A stretch of 64,000 nucleotides of DNA from Membranihabitans marinus (GTDB lineage: Bacteria; Bacteroidota; Bacteroidia; Chitinophagales; Saprospiraceae): assembly GCF_021729155.1 (NCBI RefSeq), contig NZ_JAJQYA010000006.1, forward strand, positions 62,001-126,000, written 5' to 3'. Positions 62,333 through 64,000 of the stretch are shown in pieces (within the stretch, counting starts at the first letter, position 1; each line of letters begins with the position of its first letter). The translations under genes and the position numbers were made by a program. Below the pieces are notes generated by a model. It saw nothing but the letters and a program-made list of their open reading frames with translations, did no database searches and was not told the origin of the DNA.

Positions 62333-63238
62333 ATGATGAAGATTACTAGAGATAATTACGAAATATATGCTTTAGATTATCTAGAGGGCCAGTTGGATCC
62401 TGAGATTCATCAGGAATTTTTATCTTTTTTGGCTTCCAATAAAGATATATCGGATGAGTTGGAGGGTTTTACTATGGTGACCCTGCCAGTGGAGGAAGAT
62501 ATTGTATATGGAGATAAGGATTTACTCTATAAAAAATCCAATAAGTTGTTTGGTCTCTTCTTTCTCTATCCCAATCTCAATGTGGCCGCGGCCATCGCGC
62601 TGTTATTGGCCATGAGTATTGGTTGGATGATGTTTCAAAACAATGGACAGAACCGACCCAATCTGTCTGAGCAAATGGCTACAGAAACCGAAGTATTGGA
62701 TGATTCTATGGAGATCCAATCACCCAATCAGCCCCTGCCATTACAAGATAAGAGCAATGATGTGGCTGTAAAACCGATAGAATTGCCAGAAGTTAGCCCA
62801 GAGACAGATCCTCGTGAGCTCAATACATCGGCGGCCAGTAAGTCTCATTCTTCAGGATCACAAATATTTAATCCCAATAATGACGGCGATCTAGCCCATC
62901 ATGAGACCATAAAAGATAGCGAATCAAAAACCGACACTGAAGGTCGAAAATTATCTTCAAACGCATTTGTAGGAGAAGATAATACGGCAGGTGAAGGTGA
63001 TGTAGCCGTCAGTCTCCATGAAGAAAATAATATAAAACTGTTGCCTACAATGATTCCGTCTCGGATGGTCAATCTGGAAAGAGATCTGACGGCATATATG
63101 GTTAAATATGAGGATTTAAAAAGACATAAAACTAGTTTTGAGATTCATATACCAGGAGAACTTTTGTCCGATACCTGGACGGACATGAGTTTTATTCACT
63201 TGAAAGAAAAGTTATTACCGGAGTTTATTAAAAATTAG
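62333..63238 (+). CDS. Anti-sigma factor-like single-pass membrane protein
   Basis: 301 residues. A cytoplasmic helical N-terminus of about 85 residues ('NYEIYALDYLEGQLDPEIHQ', then EFLSFL) resembles the zf-HC2/anti-sigma helix bundle without zinc ligands. One transmembrane helix (NVAAAIALLLAMSIGWMMF) precedes a periplasmic part of about 190 residues that is rich in Ser/Asn/Glu and poorly ordered. It starts 8 nt after the sigma gene, so a role in binding it is likely, though not a FecR family protein. Confidence 0.78.
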   Translation: MMKITRDNYEIYALDYLEGQLDPEIHQEFLSFLASNKDISDELEGFTMVTLPVEEDIVYGDKDLLYKKSNKLFGLFFLYPNLNVAAAIALLLAMSIGWMMFQNNGQNRPNLSEQMATETEVLDDSMEIQSPNQPLPLQDKSNDVAVKPIELPEVSPETDPRELNTSAASKSHSSGSQIFNPNNDGDLAHHETIKDSESKTDTEGRKLSSNAFVGEDNTAGEGDVAVSLHEENNIKLLPTMIPSRMVNLERDLTAYMVKYEDLKRHKTSFEIHIPGELLSDTWTDMSFIHLKEKLLPEFIKN

Positions 63239-63243
63239 TCATC

Positions 63244-64000
63244 ATGAAAATATTATCAATATCAGTATGGTTGTCCATCATTATATATTTGTTGTCCGTC
63301 ACTGAGGTAGTGGCTCAAGATCAACCAAAGACTTCCCCCACACCTAGTCAAAAAGAAGTGTTAGAAATGCGGATTGACAGCTTGGTGAATCGGGTAATGG
63401 AAAAAGTAATGGAAACTAAAAATGATACATTTAGAGCTGAATTAGAGTTGGCTTTGAGAGAAGTTTTAGCTGAAATGGATGAAATAGAAATCGATTTGGA
63501 AGAGGAAATCAATGAAGCGATTGAAGACGCCATAGAAGATGAAATGGAATCTGATTTAGAAACCGATATCGAGGATGAAATAGAATCCATGGTTGAGGAA
63601 GCTCTGGAGGGATTGGACATTAGCATCAAGAAAAAAGATAAACCTCTCAAAAATGTAAAAACGAGATGGATAATGTTTGATTTGGGTTTTGCTACCTATA
63701 TCAATGACGGGACATTACCTGAAATAAGTGGTGTTAATCCAATGGAGCCAGATATTCTCAATTCTGTGAGTTGGAATCTACATATCATGAAACAACGGAT
63801 TAATATAATCGATCATCATATTAATTTAATCTACGGCGTGGGATTGTCTTATAATTACTATGGATTTTCGGAGAATGTTACCCTAGATGCCAATGCGCCT
63901 GAGGTAAGTTTTGACCTCGATGATGAAAATAGCAGTTCATATAAGAAAAATCATTTGAGAGCTGCTTATTTACACCTGCCATTGATGTTGAATTTTGAAA
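63244..64000 (+). CDS. Outer-membrane beta-barrel protein, 3' end beyond window
   Basis: An open frame from the ATG at 63244 to the window edge (252 residues seen). It has a signal peptide (to VVAQD), then an extremely acidic helical segment (about 40-135: LEEEINEAIEDAIEDEMESD and similar), then beta strands with 'RWIMFDLGFATYINDG' and 'IYGVGLSYNYYGFSEN', typical of PorT/OmpA-like outer-membrane barrels. The acidic segment may be a coiled coil on the periplasmic side. It begins 5 nt after the anti-sigma gene, so it is the third gene of the operon and could be the regulated target or sensor. Confidence 0.82.
   Translation, partial: MKILSISVWLSIIIYLLSVTEVVAQDQPKTSPTPSQKEVLEMRIDSLVNRVMEKVMETKNDTFRAELELALREVLAEMDEIEIDLEEEINEAIEDAIEDEMESDLETDIEDEIESMVEEALEGLDISIKKKDKPLKNVKTRWIMFDLGFATYINDGTLPEISGVNPMEPDILNSVSWNLHIMKQRINIIDHHINLIYGVGLSYNYYGFSENVTLDANAPEVSFDLDDENSSSYKKNHLRAAYLHLPLMLNFE

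Overview
The window looks like a chromosomal segment of a Bacteroidota bacterium, most likely a marine member of the Saprospiria (Saprospiraceae-like). The lineage call is inference from gene content. The supporting features are SusC/SusD pairs, FecR-type anti-sigma factors with ECF sigma factors, TonB receptors with STN domains, DUF4249, DUF5606 and DUF6515 proteins, a gliding/T9SS type B-like C-terminus, and promoters of the TTG-N19-21-TAnnTTTG type. Base composition is moderately AT-rich and even. I see no transposase, integrase, phage gene, rRNA or CRISPR array.

Layout. 1-10.7 kb is small-molecule catabolism. It holds a truncated secreted protein, a Tat-exported Gfo/Idh/MocA oxidoreductase, a minus-strand operon (Gfo/Idh/MocA, SDR, M19 dipeptidase, RidA), then a plus-strand operon (Gfo/Idh/MocA, TIM-barrel isomerase, c-type-haem-like lipoprotein) with a good promoter. 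10.7-23.2 kb is largely housekeeping: folE, lgt, a PSMA-like M28 peptidase, DUF5606, lysS, a large secreted protein, an HDAC-like deacetylase, a class III aminotransferase, a DksA/TraR protein and a small MscS channel. 23.2-26.8 kb carries a truncated GH20 N-domain, a FucP-type sugar permease and a DUF6786 lipoprotein.

27-40 kb holds two cell-surface signalling uptake loci. One is a sigma factor divergent from fecR-susC-susD-phosphoesterase. The other is a compact operon of sigma factor, HExxH lipoprotein, fecR and TonB receptor. 40-52 kb has a lipoprotein made of two tandem repeats, an unusual tRNA-like RNA gene, a LytTR two-component system, two small secreted proteins, an outer-membrane barrel protein, and a TonB receptor/DUF4249 pair. 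52-57 kb has an L-galactonate/tagaturonate module (LgoD-like plus UxaB) and a sulfatase. 57-64 kb has a large MscS channel, two YdbS/YdbT-like PH proteins, and a third sigma/anti-sigma/barrel locus cut by the window end.

The most unusual item is at 41384-41549. It is a 166-nt RNA gene with perfect tRNA acceptor, D, anticodon and T arms, encoded CCA, G73 and anticodon GUC, but a 94-nt insert where the variable arm belongs. It has its own promoter-like motif and a 16-bp terminator. Also notable are three mosaics of short palindromes with conserved linkers (2.26, 27.0 and 55.06 kb), one of which supplies the stop codon of the sulfatase. A family of intergenic palindromes carries the core ATACCAATTGC. 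The metallopeptidase-like lipoprotein locked into a sigma/FecR/TonB operon is also worth attention.
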